NCBI RefSeq assembly: GCF_001591105.1
Contig: NZ_BCUD01000012.1
Coordinates: 1 to 64,000 of the forward strand
DNA length: 64,000 nt
From: Vibrio nereis NBRC 15637
GTDB lineage: Bacteria > Pseudomonadota > Gammaproteobacteria > Enterobacterales > Vibrionaceae
Reading direction: 5' to 3'
The notes beneath the pieces are model-generated. The model ran no database searches, was not told the origin of the DNA, and worked only from the letters and a program-made list of their open reading frames with translations. The translations under genes were made by a program, and so were the position numbers. Shown here in pieces: positions 27,343 through 36,098 of this stretch. How positions within the stretch are numbered: position 1 is the first letter of the stretch; every line of letters begins with the position of its first letter.

Positions 27343-27498
27343 TCATGTTTCATCAGGTTGTGGGTTAATTCGGTCGCTCTTTTTTTCGAGTACTTGATTG
27401 AATAACAACGCTAATAGGATAACCGCTAAGGCGAGCCAGGTGGTGTTTTTCACTGTATCGCCTGAAATCATGACACCGATTAGCACGCCAACTGTAGG
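27343..27498 (-). pseudogene. C-terminal remnant of an EamA/DMT-type transporter gene
   Basis: Leftward, the frame reads PTVGVLIGVMISGDTVKN, then TTWLALAVILLALLFNQVLEKK and a hydrophilic tail to a stop. This is the last helix pair of an EamA-type (drug/metabolite) transporter. The codon before the first Pro is a stop, and the gene is cut where the soxR start region begins. Only about 52 of roughly 290 residues remain and there is no start codon, so it is a decayed relic. Confidence 0.6.
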
Positions 27499-27506
27499 CT
27501 AATTCA

Positions 27507-27956
27507 ATGATAAATAATCACTATTTAACCGTAGGCCAGTTGGCTGAGCGCAGCGGCGTGGCGGCCTCGGCTCTTCGTTTTTATGAAACAAAAGGGCTCA
27601 TTACTTCTATTCGAACCAATGGCAATCAACGTCGGTATTTGCCCTCTATGTTGCGTCGTGTGGCGCTTGTTCAAGTTGCTCAGTCGGTAGGTTTTACCCT
27701 TGAAGAGATCATTCAAGAGCTGAATGATCTACCCATGCACAAGTCAGCCACAAAACGAGACTGGGAGCGTTTTGCAAAAAAATGGCAACACGATCTCGAT
27801 AGAAAAATGGCTAAAATTCAGTCTTTAAAAGATAACTTGACGGGGTGTATCGGCTGCGGTTGTTTGAGTATGGAACAGTGTGCTCTCTTTAATCCTAGTG
27901 ATGAACTGCATGAACAAGGTTCTGGCGCGCAGAGGCTTACCGGCCATATGGAATGA
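27507..27956 (+). CDS. soxR: Redox-sensing MerR-family activator SoxR
   Basis: A 149-residue regulator. The N-terminal MerR helix-turn-helix is LTVGQLAERSGVAASALRFYETKGLI. The 2Fe-2S cluster ligands are Cys 114, 117, 119 and 125 (CIGCGCLSMEQC), the SoxR signature. It responds to redox-cycling drugs or superoxide in known relatives. No soxS is visible, as usual outside enterics. Its start abuts the EamA remnant, so its original partner gene may have been lost. No clear ribosome site precedes the ATG. Confidence 0.92.
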   Translation: MINNHYLTVGQLAERSGVAASALRFYETKGLITSIRTNGNQRRYLPSMLRRVALVQVAQSVGFTLEEIIQELNDLPMHKSATKRDWERFAKKWQHDLDRKMAKIQSLKDNLTGCIGCGCLSMEQCALFNPSDELHEQGSGAQRLTGHME

Positions 27957-28051
27957 CGTTTTACTTGAATCTCAATCACTCAAGTCAGTGAGAGCGTGAT
28001 CAATAGGTTTGCTATTTATATCGGACTGGTTTGACATTCGATATTTCACAT

Positions 28052-28067
28052 ATATGATTATTCATAT
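28052..28067. promoter_or_regulatory. ArsR-type operator
   Basis: ATATGA-TTAT-TCATAT is a perfect 6-bp inverted repeat, extended by further partial matches on both sides. It ends 23 bases before the arsR ATG. ArsR/SmtB repressors use AT-rich palindromes of this kind. Confidence 0.6.
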
Positions 28068-28090
28068 GTATTGTGTGATTTGAGTTGAAA

Positions 28091-28426
28091 ATGGTGTCTG
28101 ATCCTCTCTTACTTTATAAAGCCCTTTCTGAAGAAACTCGTCTTAAGTCATTGCTTTTAATGCAGCAGCAGGGCGAGTTGTGTGTGTGTGATCTTATGAA
28201 CGCGTTAAATCTTAGCCAGCCTAAAGTGTCTAGACACCTTGCTGAATTAAGAAAACATGGGTTGGTGCTGGATGATCGACGCGGAAAATGGGTTTACTAC
28301 CGAATTAACCCGCATTTGGAAGGGTGGGTTCAACAGATACTTAAGATCACCCTTGAGCATAATTTTTCCGTCATCAAGAAAGAAGTGAGCGCGATAAATA
28401 GTATGTCGTGTTCGAATGACGATTAA
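28091..28426 (+). CDS. arsR: ArsR-family arsenite-responsive repressor
   Basis: A 111-residue winged-helix repressor. The ELCVCDLM motif in helix 3 carries the Cys pair that binds As(III). The recognition helix is LSQPKVSRHLAELRKHGLV, followed by the wing RRGKWVYYRI. ATG is preferred over a TTG two codons upstream, for spacing from GAG. It precedes the ACR3 efflux gene, its evident target, on the same strand. Confidence 0.9.
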   Translation: MVSDPLLLYKALSEETRLKSLLLMQQQGELCVCDLMNALNLSQPKVSRHLAELRKHGLVLDDRRGKWVYYRINPHLEGWVQQILKITLEHNFSVIKKEVSAINSMSCSNDD

Positions 28427-28481
28427 TCGACATTAGTACCACAATAAGTTGCCCTAAAGTACAAAAGTGATTGAGGCTTAT

Positions 28482-29546
28482 ATGAGTAATATTGAAAGTT
28501 GCGCGCAGGCGAGTGCCTCGCAAAGGATGAATTTTCTAGACCGCTACCTCACGGTGTGGATTCTGTTAGCAATGGCGGTCGGAGTTGGTATTGGCGTGCT
28601 ATTCCCACAGGTTGCACAGTGGAATGAAAGTATGTCTGTGGGTTCAACGAACATACCGTTGGCGATTGGTTTGATCCTGATGATGTATCCGCCATTGGCG
28701 AAGGTTAACTATAGCCTGCTTGGTGAAGTCACTCGTGATAAAAGAGCGATAACGTTATCACTTGTCATGAACTGGATAGTCGGTCCTATCCTTATGTTCC
28801 TATTGGCGATCACTTTCTTACGCGATCAACCGGGTTATATGGTGGGATTAATATTAATTGGTCTCGCTCGCTGTATTGCTATGGTGCTTGTTTGGAACGA
28901 TATTAGCGGCGGGAACAAAGAATACGGGGCTACCTTGGTCGCGTTAAACAGTGCGTTCCAAATAGTCACATACAGCTTTATGGCATGGCTGTTTATTACG
29001 GTGCTTCCACCTTACTTCGGCCTAGAAAGCTTCGTTGTCGATATCACCATTTTAGATATTGCGAAAAGTGTACTTATTTACCTTGGTGTGCCTTTTTTGG
29101 CAGGTTTTTTAAGCCGTAAATGGTTAGTGTCGGCCAAAGGTGAGCAGTGGTACAACGATGTGTTTATTCCGCGCATATCGCCGATCACACTGATTGCGTT
29201 GCTCGCGACGATTGTTCTGATGTTTAGCCTTAAAGGTGAAATGATCATTGAATTGCCAATGGACGTGTTTCGAGTGGCGATTCCTCTTGTGATCTATTTT
29301 ATGGTGATGTTTTTCGTCAGCTTCTACATCGGTAAGCGAATGGGGCTACCGTATGATCAGAATGCTTCTATTGCGTTTACATCATCAGGCAATAACTTTG
29401 AACTCGCGATTGCGGTCTCTATCGCGGTGTTTGGTATTAATTCCGATCAGGCTTTTGCGGGTGTGATAGGCCCACTGGTAGAGGTACCTGTGTTGATTGC
29501 TTTGGTGAATGTCGCTCTAAGAATGAAACGTAAATACTATGCCTAG
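28482..29546 (+). CDS. acr3: ACR3-family arsenite efflux transporter
   Basis: A 354-residue inner-membrane As(III) exporter with about ten helices. Family marks are [13 protein letters not shown], the essential Cys in [20 protein letters not shown], and [21 protein letters not shown] late in the chain. I start at the ATG with TGAGG upstream; the frame extends five codons further. It follows arsR by 55 bases; no arsC reductase or arsH is adjacent, so it would handle arsenite directly. Confidence 0.92.
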   Translation: MSNIESCAQASASQRMNFLDRYLTVWILLAMAVGVGIGVLFPQVAQWNESMSVGSTNIPLAIGLILMMYPPLAKVNYSLLGEVTRDKRAITLSLVMNWIVGPILMFLLAITFLRDQPGYMVGLILIGLARCIAMVLVWNDISGGNKEYGATLVALNSAFQIVTYSFMAWLFITVLPPYFGLESFVVDITILDIAKSVLIYLGVPFLAGFLSRKWLVSAKGEQWYNDVFIPRISPITLIALLATIVLMFSLKGEMIIELPMDVFRVAIPLVIYFMVMFFVSFYIGKRMGLPYDQNASIAFTSSGNNFELAIAVSIAVFGINSDQAFAGVIGPLVEVPVLIALVNVALRMKRKYYA

Positions 29547-29594
29547 CAACTATGTTTAGCAGTAGGGCATTGCGACCAACAAAAGTACCTTGAG

Positions 29595-29643
29595 TATCAA
29601 CATGAATTTTTATCATGTTGATATTGAGTGAATATCAACATGA
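29595..29643. repeat. Three copies of an 11-bp motif upstream of the methyltransferase gene
   Basis: TATCAACATGA occurs at 29595-29605, inverted at 29613-29623, and directly again at 29633-29643. The first two form an 11-bp perfect hairpin with a 7-base loop. No T-run follows. The array lies 59 bases before the start of the homocysteine methyltransferase gene and may be a multi-site operator. Confidence 0.65.
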
Positions 29644-29701
29644 AGTGCGTCGCATTATGGTTGAATAGGACTTTATCCATTTAGCAGTATGGAAGTCTAT
29701 T

Positions 29702-30604
29702 TTGGCAAGGTTAACTATTCTAGATGGGGGAATGGGGCGCGAACTAAAACGCATTGGCGCACCTTTCTCCCAGCCCCTTTGGAGCGCGCAGGCGCTAATC
29801 GAATCTCCGCAGCATGTACAACAAGTGCACCGTAGCTTTGTTGATGCTGGTGCTCAAATTATCACCGTTAACAGCTACGCGTGTGTTCCTTTTCATCTGG
29901 GTGAACAAGGTTACGCAGAACAAGGGAAGGCACTCGCTGAAAAAGCGGCTGTTATTGCCCATGAGGTCGCCAACAATTCACCAAACAAAGTGCTGGTGGC
30001 TGGATCTCTCCCGCCAGTTTTCGGCTCTTACCGACCTGATTTGTTTCAAGCGCATAAGGCATACGAGGTAAGTAACGAGTTGTTCACTGCTCAAGATGAG
30101 TACGTAGACATCTGGTTAGCTGAAACACTATCCAGTATTGCGGAAGCGCAGGTAGCCGCTCAGGTTTTCGCTCGTAGCGATAAGCCTTGCTACTTTGCTT
30201 ACACTTTACAAGATGAAGCGCATCAGTCAGCACGTTTGCGCTCTGGGGAGCTGGTTTCGGATGCCGTTGAAGCGCTATTAGAGACGGATGTTCAAGGGAT
30301 CTTTTTTAACTGCTCCATACCTGAAGTGATTGAGCAAGCGATTAAGGACGTAAACACTGTTCTACATCGCACGGGTAAAGCACTCACCATTGGTGTTTTT
30401 GCTAATAGTTTTGCGCCGATTAAATCTGAACATAAAGCAAATGACACAATTCAAGAGCTACGCCATTTCTCTCCAGACGAATACCTAGAGTTTTGCAAAG
30501 TGTGGCACCGTCTTGGCGCTGAGATCATTGGTGGGTGCTGCGGTATCGAGCCAAGTCATATTCAAGCACTAACGAAATGGAGAGACTCTCTTGAAAAATC
30601 TTAA
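29702..30604 (+). CDS. Homocysteine S-methyltransferase family protein (MmuM-like)
   Basis: A 300-residue Zn-dependent enzyme expected to move a methyl group to homocysteine, giving methionine. It begins LTILDGGMGRELKRIG. The three Zn ligands are the Cys of FFNCSIPEV and the Cys pair of GGCCGIEPSHI. Start is TTG with GGAAG upstream. The methyl donor could be S-methylmethionine, betaine or a sulfonium such as DMSP. The partner BCCT transporter, whose start overlaps this gene by 14 bases, points to a quaternary or sulfonium compound. Confidence 0.85.
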   Translation: MARLTILDGGMGRELKRIGAPFSQPLWSAQALIESPQHVQQVHRSFVDAGAQIITVNSYACVPFHLGEQGYAEQGKALAEKAAVIAHEVANNSPNKVLVAGSLPPVFGSYRPDLFQAHKAYEVSNELFTAQDEYVDIWLAETLSSIAEAQVAAQVFARSDKPCYFAYTLQDEAHQSARLRSGELVSDAVEALLETDVQGIFFNCSIPEVIEQAIKDVNTVLHRTGKALTIGVFANSFAPIKSEHKANDTIQELRHFSPDEYLEFCKVWHRLGAEIIGGCCGIEPSHIQALTKWRDSLEKS

Positions 30605-32135
30605 TTTCGGCTTGGCTATTCCTGCCATTGTATTAGTTCTAGTGGTTCTGTCCGTGTCCACATTGTTCCCGCAGCAGTCTCAGGCTGTCGCTGGGAATGC
30701 CATGAAGTTTGTCACGAGCTGGTTTGGTTGGTTAGTAGAACTGGCTAGCTTGGCATTAGTTGTTTTTCTGTTCTGGTTGGCTTTCTCTAAATATGGATTG
30801 ATTCGTTTAGGAGACGAAAAGCCCGAATACTCTAACTTTTCTTATGGCGGTATGATTTTTACTGCTGGTGTAGGGGCATCTCTTATCTATTGGGGAATAG
30901 GAGAGCCCATGTATTATTTACAGTCGCCTCCTATGTTTGCAGAGCCCAACAGCTATCAGGCCGCCGCTTGGGCAGTAACGTACTCTATTTTCCACTGGGG
31001 AATTACAGGTTGGGCAATCTACTGTTTTCCAGCCATCCCATTTGCTTACGCGTTTTATGTGCAGAAAAAGCGCACGTTAAAGCTATCTACTCTGTGTGAG
31101 CCTGTTGTTGGTAAAAACCGTACCGTCGCTAAATGTATCGATCTATTAGCGATTTTCGGCACCCTTGCAGCTTTCGCAAGTTCACTTGCCCTGACCGTAA
31201 CGCTTTTGAGTACGGGTGTTTCAGAGCTATTTGAAATTGAAAATAGCTTGCTACTACAAGGCAGTATCATTGTTTTATTTGTTGCAGCGCTATTGGCTGT
31301 GATGCTGGTGGGTTTTAACAAAGGGATCAGCAAAGTCTCTGATTACACAGTTATTGCCGCCATTGCTTTTGCTGTCTTTGTCCTGTTTTCTGCAAATGCA
31401 CAGTTCATTTTAAATAATTTTACTGATGCTATTGGCGTGATGCTAGACAGCTATTTCCGTATGTCATTGTGGACGGACCCAGTTCAACAAAGTGGTTTCC
31501 CACAAGGGTGGACTCAATACTATTGGTTTTGGTACTACGCATATTTGATCATGATGGGGCTGTTTATCACTCGGATATCTCGTGGTCGCACCATTCGAGA
31601 GTTGATCCTATACGCTATTTCTATGGGCTCGCTTGGTTGCGCTTTCTTTATCTCCATCTTTGGTGGATACGCGATTTGGGCGCAACTTTTTGGCGGCTAT
31701 CCAATCCAAGACTGGATGAGCGACGGTGGGCTGACTTTCGCGGTGGTCTCTCTAATCAACACCTTGCCTGAAAAGAATATGGTCTTGGCAATATTCTTAG
31801 TTATTCAGTTTTTCTTGATGTTGACCACTATGTCGAGCGCTAGTGTTGCGACATCTATGCTCACCACTAACCAGCTTACGTTGAGCGGAGATCCAGATAA
31901 TAAAGTGAAGTTACTTTGGGCTGGAGCGATTTCTCTTATCAGTTTTAGTGTCTTTTTAAGTGGAGGAGGCATTGAAACTATCAAATCTTTATGTGTTGTT
32001 GCAGGCCTGCCAATGATGTTCATATACGCGATATTGATACGACAACTGATGATGCAATTATCGGGAGAGGTAACGTCAGAGCAGCAAGAGAGTGTAGTAG
32101 AACCCCAAGAGCTTCCAGCATATCAATTCAAGTAA
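30591..32135 (+). CDS. BCCT-family betaine/sulfonium transporter
   Basis: A 514-residue secondary transporter with about 12 helices. Family motifs are TAGVGASLIYWGIGEPMYY, FHWGITGWAIYC and, near residue 305, GWTQYYWFWYYAYLIMMG followed by ITRISRGRTIRE. In betaine carriers the latter helix carries WWxxW; here it is WYYAY, so two of three aromatic-box Trp are Tyr. The glycine stretch reads GVGAS. Start is TTG with GGAG upstream, overlapping the methyltransferase gene. Import of the methyl donor used by that enzyme is inferred. Confidence 0.88.
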   Translation: MKNLNFGLAIPAIVLVLVVLSVSTLFPQQSQAVAGNAMKFVTSWFGWLVELASLALVVFLFWLAFSKYGLIRLGDEKPEYSNFSYGGMIFTAGVGASLIYWGIGEPMYYLQSPPMFAEPNSYQAAAWAVTYSIFHWGITGWAIYCFPAIPFAYAFYVQKKRTLKLSTLCEPVVGKNRTVAKCIDLLAIFGTLAAFASSLALTVTLLSTGVSELFEIENSLLLQGSIIVLFVAALLAVMLVGFNKGISKVSDYTVIAAIAFAVFVLFSANAQFILNNFTDAIGVMLDSYFRMSLWTDPVQQSGFPQGWTQYYWFWYYAYLIMMGLFITRISRGRTIRELILYAISMGSLGCAFFISIFGGYAIWAQLFGGYPIQDWMSDGGLTFAVVSLINTLPEKNMVLAIFLVIQFFLMLTTMSSASVATSMLTTNQLTLSGDPDNKVKLLWAGAISLISFSVFLSGGGIETIKSLCVVAGLPMMFIYAILIRQLMMQLSGEVTSEQQESVVEPQELPAYQFK

Positions 32136-32141
32136 ATGATA

Positions 32142-32205
32142 ATGCCATGGCTTGAACAAACCAGTCGATAAAAAGACTAGTTAGCGCAAAGGCATGGCAT
32201 TTTTC
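32142..32205 (+). terminator. Possible terminator with long inner region
   Basis: ATGCCATG (32142-32149) pairs with CATGGCAT (32193-32200), followed by TTTTTC. The inner 43 bases contain a second small stem (AGTC/GACT). It directly follows the BCCT stop. Confidence 0.55.
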
Positions 32206-32217
32206 TACGAGTTTGAC

Positions 32218-32256
32218 ACTACCGCCTTTTTCATCAGGCGGTAGTTTTCTTATTTA
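32218..32256 (+). terminator. Rho-independent terminator
   Basis: ACTACCGCC pairs with GGCGGTAGT around a 10-base loop, followed by TTTCTTATTT. It lies between the BCCT gene and the convergent liuE gene and may serve both strands. Confidence 0.75.
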
Positions 32257-32272
32257 ATCACGCAATAGTTTT

Positions 32273-33175
32273 TTACAAGCTGTGCGGATCACCCAGAGCT
32301 AGCGCGACTTTTGACGAAGGTCGCTTTCCTAATGCCTGGCAAATTTGCCAACCTGCTTCATTGATGATGTTGAGGTCAACGCCTGTTTCAATGCCGAGCT
32401 GTTCGCAAAGATAAAGCACATCTTCCGTTGCGACATTGCCACTGGCCCCTTTTGCGTAAGGGCAGCCGCCCAAACCAGCTACCGCACTATCAATGGTATT
32501 GATCCCCATCAGCAAGGCTTGGTAGATATTGGCTAGTGCTTGCCCGTACGTGTCGTGGAAGTGCACGGCTAACGCATCTTTGGGTAGCTGCGTTAACAAT
32601 GATTCTAGCATGGCGATAACGCGATTAGGCGTCGCTTTGCCAACGGTGTCACCGAGCGAAATCTCGTAACATCCCATATCAAACAGCGTATTCGCTACCG
32701 CGGTGGTTTGCTCTGGCTTGATGTTTCCCTCGTAGGGGCAAACCATGGTGCAAGACAAATACCCGCGCACTGGAATGTTATGTTGCTTTGCAAGCTCGAT
32801 AACCGGTTCAAAGCGAGAAAGGCTTTCGGCAATACTGCAGTTGATGTTTTTCTGGCTGAACGCCTCTGAAGCGGAGCCGAATACCGCAATTCGCTTTACA
32901 CCACTTTCGAGCGCACGCTCTAACCCTGCTAGGTTGGGAGTAAGCGCACTGTAAACCACATCAGGTTTTTGCGAGATACCAGCAAACACCTGATCAGAGT
33001 CTGCCATTTGTGGCACCCATTTCGGCGAGACGAAAGAGCCCGCTTCAATGTGTTTTAAGCCACTGCTGCTTAACTGATTGATTAAACGGATTTTATCAAC
33101 CAGCGTTACAGCAGTTTCATTTTGTAGGCCATCACGCGCGCCAACTTCGATGATATTAACCTTCGCTGGTAGCAT
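32273..33175 (-). CDS. liuE: Hydroxymethylglutaryl-CoA lyase
   Basis: A 300-residue TIM-barrel lyase that cleaves HMG-CoA to acetoacetate and acetyl-CoA, the last step of leucine degradation. Motifs are VGARDGLQNE at the start, HFHDTYGQALAN with the metal-binding His pair, and GLGGCPYAKGASGNVATED, the catalytic-Cys loop. Start at the ATG with AAGGAG upstream; the frame extends 105 bases further, inside liuD. It overlaps the end of liuD by 20 bases. Its acetoacetate product can be reactivated by AacS. Confidence 0.94.
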   Translation of the reverse strand: MLPAKVNIIEVGARDGLQNETAVTLVDKIRLINQLSSSGLKHIEAGSFVSPKWVPQMADSDQVFAGISQKPDVVYSALTPNLAGLERALESGVKRIAVFGSASEAFSQKNINCSIAESLSRFEPVIELAKQHNIPVRGYLSCTMVCPYEGNIKPEQTTAVANTLFDMGCYEISLGDTVGKATPNRVIAMLESLLTQLPKDALAVHFHDTYGQALANIYQALLMGINTIDSAVAGLGGCPYAKGASGNVATEDVLYLCEQLGIETGVDLNIINEAGWQICQALGKRPSSKVALALGDPHSL

Positions 33176-35216
33176 ATTCTCGCTCCTTATCGACACAATC
33201 ACTTTCTGGCGCAGAAGCCAAATGCAGCAATATTGAACCGTGCTGTACTTGGTCTCCATGTTGATAAAACACTTCATCAACGGTCGCTGCTACCGGAGCG
33301 GTAATGGTGTATTCCATCTTCATCGCTTCGAGCACTAACAACGGATCACCAGCCGCTACTTTGTCTCCCTTATTCACCATGACCGCCGAGATCACACCGT
33401 TCAGTGGCGCGGTTGGGCTAAGTTCATCGTCTTGACCTTTTGCGGATTCAAAACTTGGTTGGTGAGTAAAGGTACGTTGCTGACCAAGATAAAACAGCGT
33501 TGTCTTTTGTTCGTCGTTGAGCGCGTTAAAGGTGTAACGCACATTATCGATATCGACGATAAACTGATTGCCACTTTCAAGCAGGATGACCTGATGTGAA
33601 TCCTCACCACATCGGATAGTGAATTGGTTCAAATGCTGAGGTCCTGTTTCCTGAGAGGATTGCTGCAAGCGTACCTGATGATTGGCATTGGCATCCGTGA
33701 AGTTAAATCGATAAACGTTGTCAACCGACAGTCTAAAACCTTGTTTGGTTGGCGCGGGTAACGTTGAGCTGTCTGATTTTGAAATGAGATCATTCCAGCG
33801 AGCAACGGCAGCCAACGTTGGCCAGATAGAGTCCGACACATTTTGTTGCGCGCTGATGCCTTGCTGATGTTTAACCAAGAAGTCGGTATCAAGTGCGATA
33901 TTGGCAAAGGCTGGCTGCGAAATAATGCTGTGCAGATAACCAATGTTTGTCGTTACTCCACGCACGTGATACTGAGTTAACGCCTGTTTAAGCTGCTTTA
34001 GGGCGATATCACGTGTTTGCCCCCAGACGATCAGTTTGCTGATCATTGGGTCGTAGTATTCGCTGATGGTATCGCCTTGAGTAACACCGCTATCAACACG
34101 CACACAAGCTAAGCGCACATCGTTGTCTGAAACGGGCTCATGCAAGTAATCAATTCGGCCAGTCGATGGCATAAAGTCGTTGTCAGCATCTTCGGCGTAA
34201 ATTCGCAGCTCGATTGAATGACCGTTGTGGGTGATTTCAGATTGCGAGATCGGTAAATGCTCACCAGCCGCAACTTTGAATTGCCATTCAACCAAATCAA
34301 CGTCGGTGATTAATTCAGTGACAGGGTGCTCTACTTGCAGACGGGTATTCATCTCCATGAAATAGAACTGACCTCGGCTATCGAGCAAGAATTCAACCGT
34401 ACCGGCGCCAACATAGTCGATTGCTTGGGCGGCCTGAACCGCGGCTTCACCCATTTGTTTACGCAGTTCATCACTCAGACCGGGTGCTGGTGCTTCTTCG
34501 ACCACCTTTTGGTGACGACGCTGAATGGAACAATCGCGATCAGAAAGATAGACGCAGTTGCCATGTTGATCGGCGAATACCTGAACTTCAACGTGGCGAG
34601 GCTGCAATATGCATTTTTCAATCAGAAGCTGCTTATCGCCAAAACTAGAAAGTGCTTCACGCTGCGCGCCATCAATGGCTAACGGCATTTCAGCGGCACT
34701 GTTGACCACTCGCATGCCTTTACCGCCGCCTCCTTGTGTCGCTTTAAGCATCACTGGATAACCGATTTTTTCCGCTTCAGCCAATAAATGCTCAACGCTG
34801 TTGTCTGTGCCGTGATAGCCCGGAACCAAAGGCACGTTCGCCTCTGACATAATTGCTTTGGCTTGCGACTTCGAGCCCATCGCTTCGATGGCGCTGGTGG
34901 GTGGGCCAATAAAAACGATGCCATTTTCGCTGCACGCTTTGGCTAGTTTCGGGTTCTCAGAGAGAAAACCATACCCAGGGTGGATAGCATCAGCTTGCCA
35001 TTTTTTCGCTGCGCTGATAATCGCATCGATATCGAGATACGATTCACCTGCCGGAGCAGGGCCGATAAATTCAGCAAAATCCGCTTGTTTAACATGTAAA
35101 CTGCTGCGATCCGCTTCGGAATAGACGGCAACCGTCTCTATAGCCATGCTTTTTGCGGTTTTAATGATTCGGCAGGCAATTTCACCGCGGTTTGCGATCA
35201 GTATTCTTTTAAACAT
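33156..35216 (-). CDS. liuD: Methylcrotonyl-CoA carboxylase biotin-containing alpha subunit
   Basis: A 686-residue subunit combining biotin carboxylase and biotin carrier domains. The N-terminus is MFKRILIANRGEIACRI. The ATP-grasp loop is KATQGGGGKGMRVV, then MNTRLQVEHPVTE. The biotinylated Lys is in VLEAMKMEYTI near the C-terminus. It carboxylates biotin for transfer to methylcrotonyl-CoA by LiuB. The ATG has GGAGGA 5 bases upstream and overlaps the liuC stop by 8 bases. Confidence 0.95.
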   Translation of the reverse strand: MFKRILIANRGEIACRIIKTAKSMAIETVAVYSEADRSSLHVKQADFAEFIGPAPAGESYLDIDAIISAAKKWQADAIHPGYGFLSENPKLAKACSENGIVFIGPPTSAIEAMGSKSQAKAIMSEANVPLVPGYHGTDNSVEHLLAEAEKIGYPVMLKATQGGGGKGMRVVNSAAEMPLAIDGAQREALSSFGDKQLLIEKCILQPRHVEVQVFADQHGNCVYLSDRDCSIQRRHQKVVEEAPAPGLSDELRKQMGEAAVQAAQAIDYVGAGTVEFLLDSRGQFYFMEMNTRLQVEHPVTELITDVDLVEWQFKVAAGEHLPISQSEITHNGHSIELRIYAEDADNDFMPSTGRIDYLHEPVSDNDVRLACVRVDSGVTQGDTISEYYDPMISKLIVWGQTRDIALKQLKQALTQYHVRGVTTNIGYLHSIISQPAFANIALDTDFLVKHQQGISAQQNVSDSIWPTLAAVARWNDLISKSDSSTLPAPTKQGFRLSVDNVYRFNFTDANANHQVRLQQSSQETGPQHLNQFTIRCGEDSHQVILLESGNQFIVDIDNVRYTFNALNDEQKTTLFYLGQQRTFTHQPSFESAKGQDDELSPTAPLNGVISAVMVNKGDKVAAGDPLLVLEAMKMEYTITAPVAATVDEVFYQHGDQVQHGSILLHLASAPESDCVDKEREYATSEG

Positions 35217-35991
35217 GATTCCTCCAATTGGCGGCGCGCTTTTCAAAAAACGCAGTCAGCCCTTCTTGTCCTTCGCTGGACACGCGGGCGGTTGCTATAG
35301 CTTGGCTAGTGTATTCAATTAATGAGTGATCGATAGGTTGGTTATCACAACGTAAACAAAGTGCTTTTGCCGCCTGCATGGCTTGTGGGCCATTATTAAG
35401 CAGGTGCTCAACCATACGGTTGACCGCCTCTTTTGTCTGGGGAGCGATTAGATGAAGAATGTTCATCGAAAGCGCAGTCTCGGCATCAATCAGTTCCGCG
35501 GTTAAAAAATAGCGTCGGCTTTGTCGTTGTCCAATTGCTCGGATTACGTAGGGACCGATGGTCGCGGGCAATAAGCCGAGTTTCACTTCACTCAAACAGA
35601 AGCGACTTTCAGGTGTACCGATAGCGATATCGCAGCAGCAGATAAGCCCAAGTGCGCCGCCAAATGCAGCGCCATGCACCTTAGCAATGGTTGGTTTGCT
35701 AAAGGTATCCAGCGTATGCAAAAGTTTTGCTAGTTGCTGTGCATCTTGAAGGTTTTCACTCTCGGTTTTGGTGGCCATTGACTGCATCCAGCTAAGGTCT
35801 GCACCCGCTGAAAAGTGTTTCCCTTGCGCCGTTAATACTAACGCGCGTAGAGAGTCGTCTCGCTCAAGTTGTTCCAAGGTTTCGATAAGTGAAGCAATCA
35901 ATTCATCATTAAACGCGTTGTGTTTCTCTGGTCGATTCAGGCTCAACCAGGCAACGCCATTGCTGTCTTTTTCAAGCAGTAGTCCGGTCAT
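35209..35991 (-). CDS. liuC: Methylglutaconyl-CoA hydratase
   Basis: A 260-residue crotonase-fold enzyme, placed between methylcrotonyl-CoA carboxylase subunits, that hydrates 3-methylglutaconyl-CoA to HMG-CoA. Motifs are SLNRPEKHNAFND, the oxyanion-hole loop GKHFSAGADLSWMQ, and HGAAFGGALGLICCCDIAIG with the catalytic Glu in FCLSEVKLGLLPA. ATG at 35991 is chosen for the AAAGGA just upstream; the frame opens 39 bases earlier. The specific substrate is inferred from the liu gene order. Confidence 0.92.
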   Translation of the reverse strand: MTGLLLEKDSNGVAWLSLNRPEKHNAFNDELIASLIETLEQLERDDSLRALVLTAQGKHFSAGADLSWMQSMATKTESENLQDAQQLAKLLHTLDTFSKPTIAKVHGAAFGGALGLICCCDIAIGTPESRFCLSEVKLGLLPATIGPYVIRAIGQRQSRRYFLTAELIDAETALSMNILHLIAPQTKEAVNRMVEHLLNNGPQAMQAAKALCLRCDNQPIDHSLIEYTSQAIATARVSSEGQEGLTAFFEKRAANWRNHV

Positions 35992-36098
35992 GTGACTTCC
36001 TTTGTCTGACATTTCAGTCTGATATTCCAATACTCGCTAACCAGTACTCGGATAAACATCGGTGGATAGCGAGAAGTTAAGGTTTGCCTTGCATCCGG

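Noticed and set aside
29547-29701. SAM riboswitch or MetJ operator upstream of the methyltransferase gene
   Set aside because: No recognisable riboswitch core and no AGACGTCT-like repeats; the only structure is the three-copy TATCAACATGA motif.
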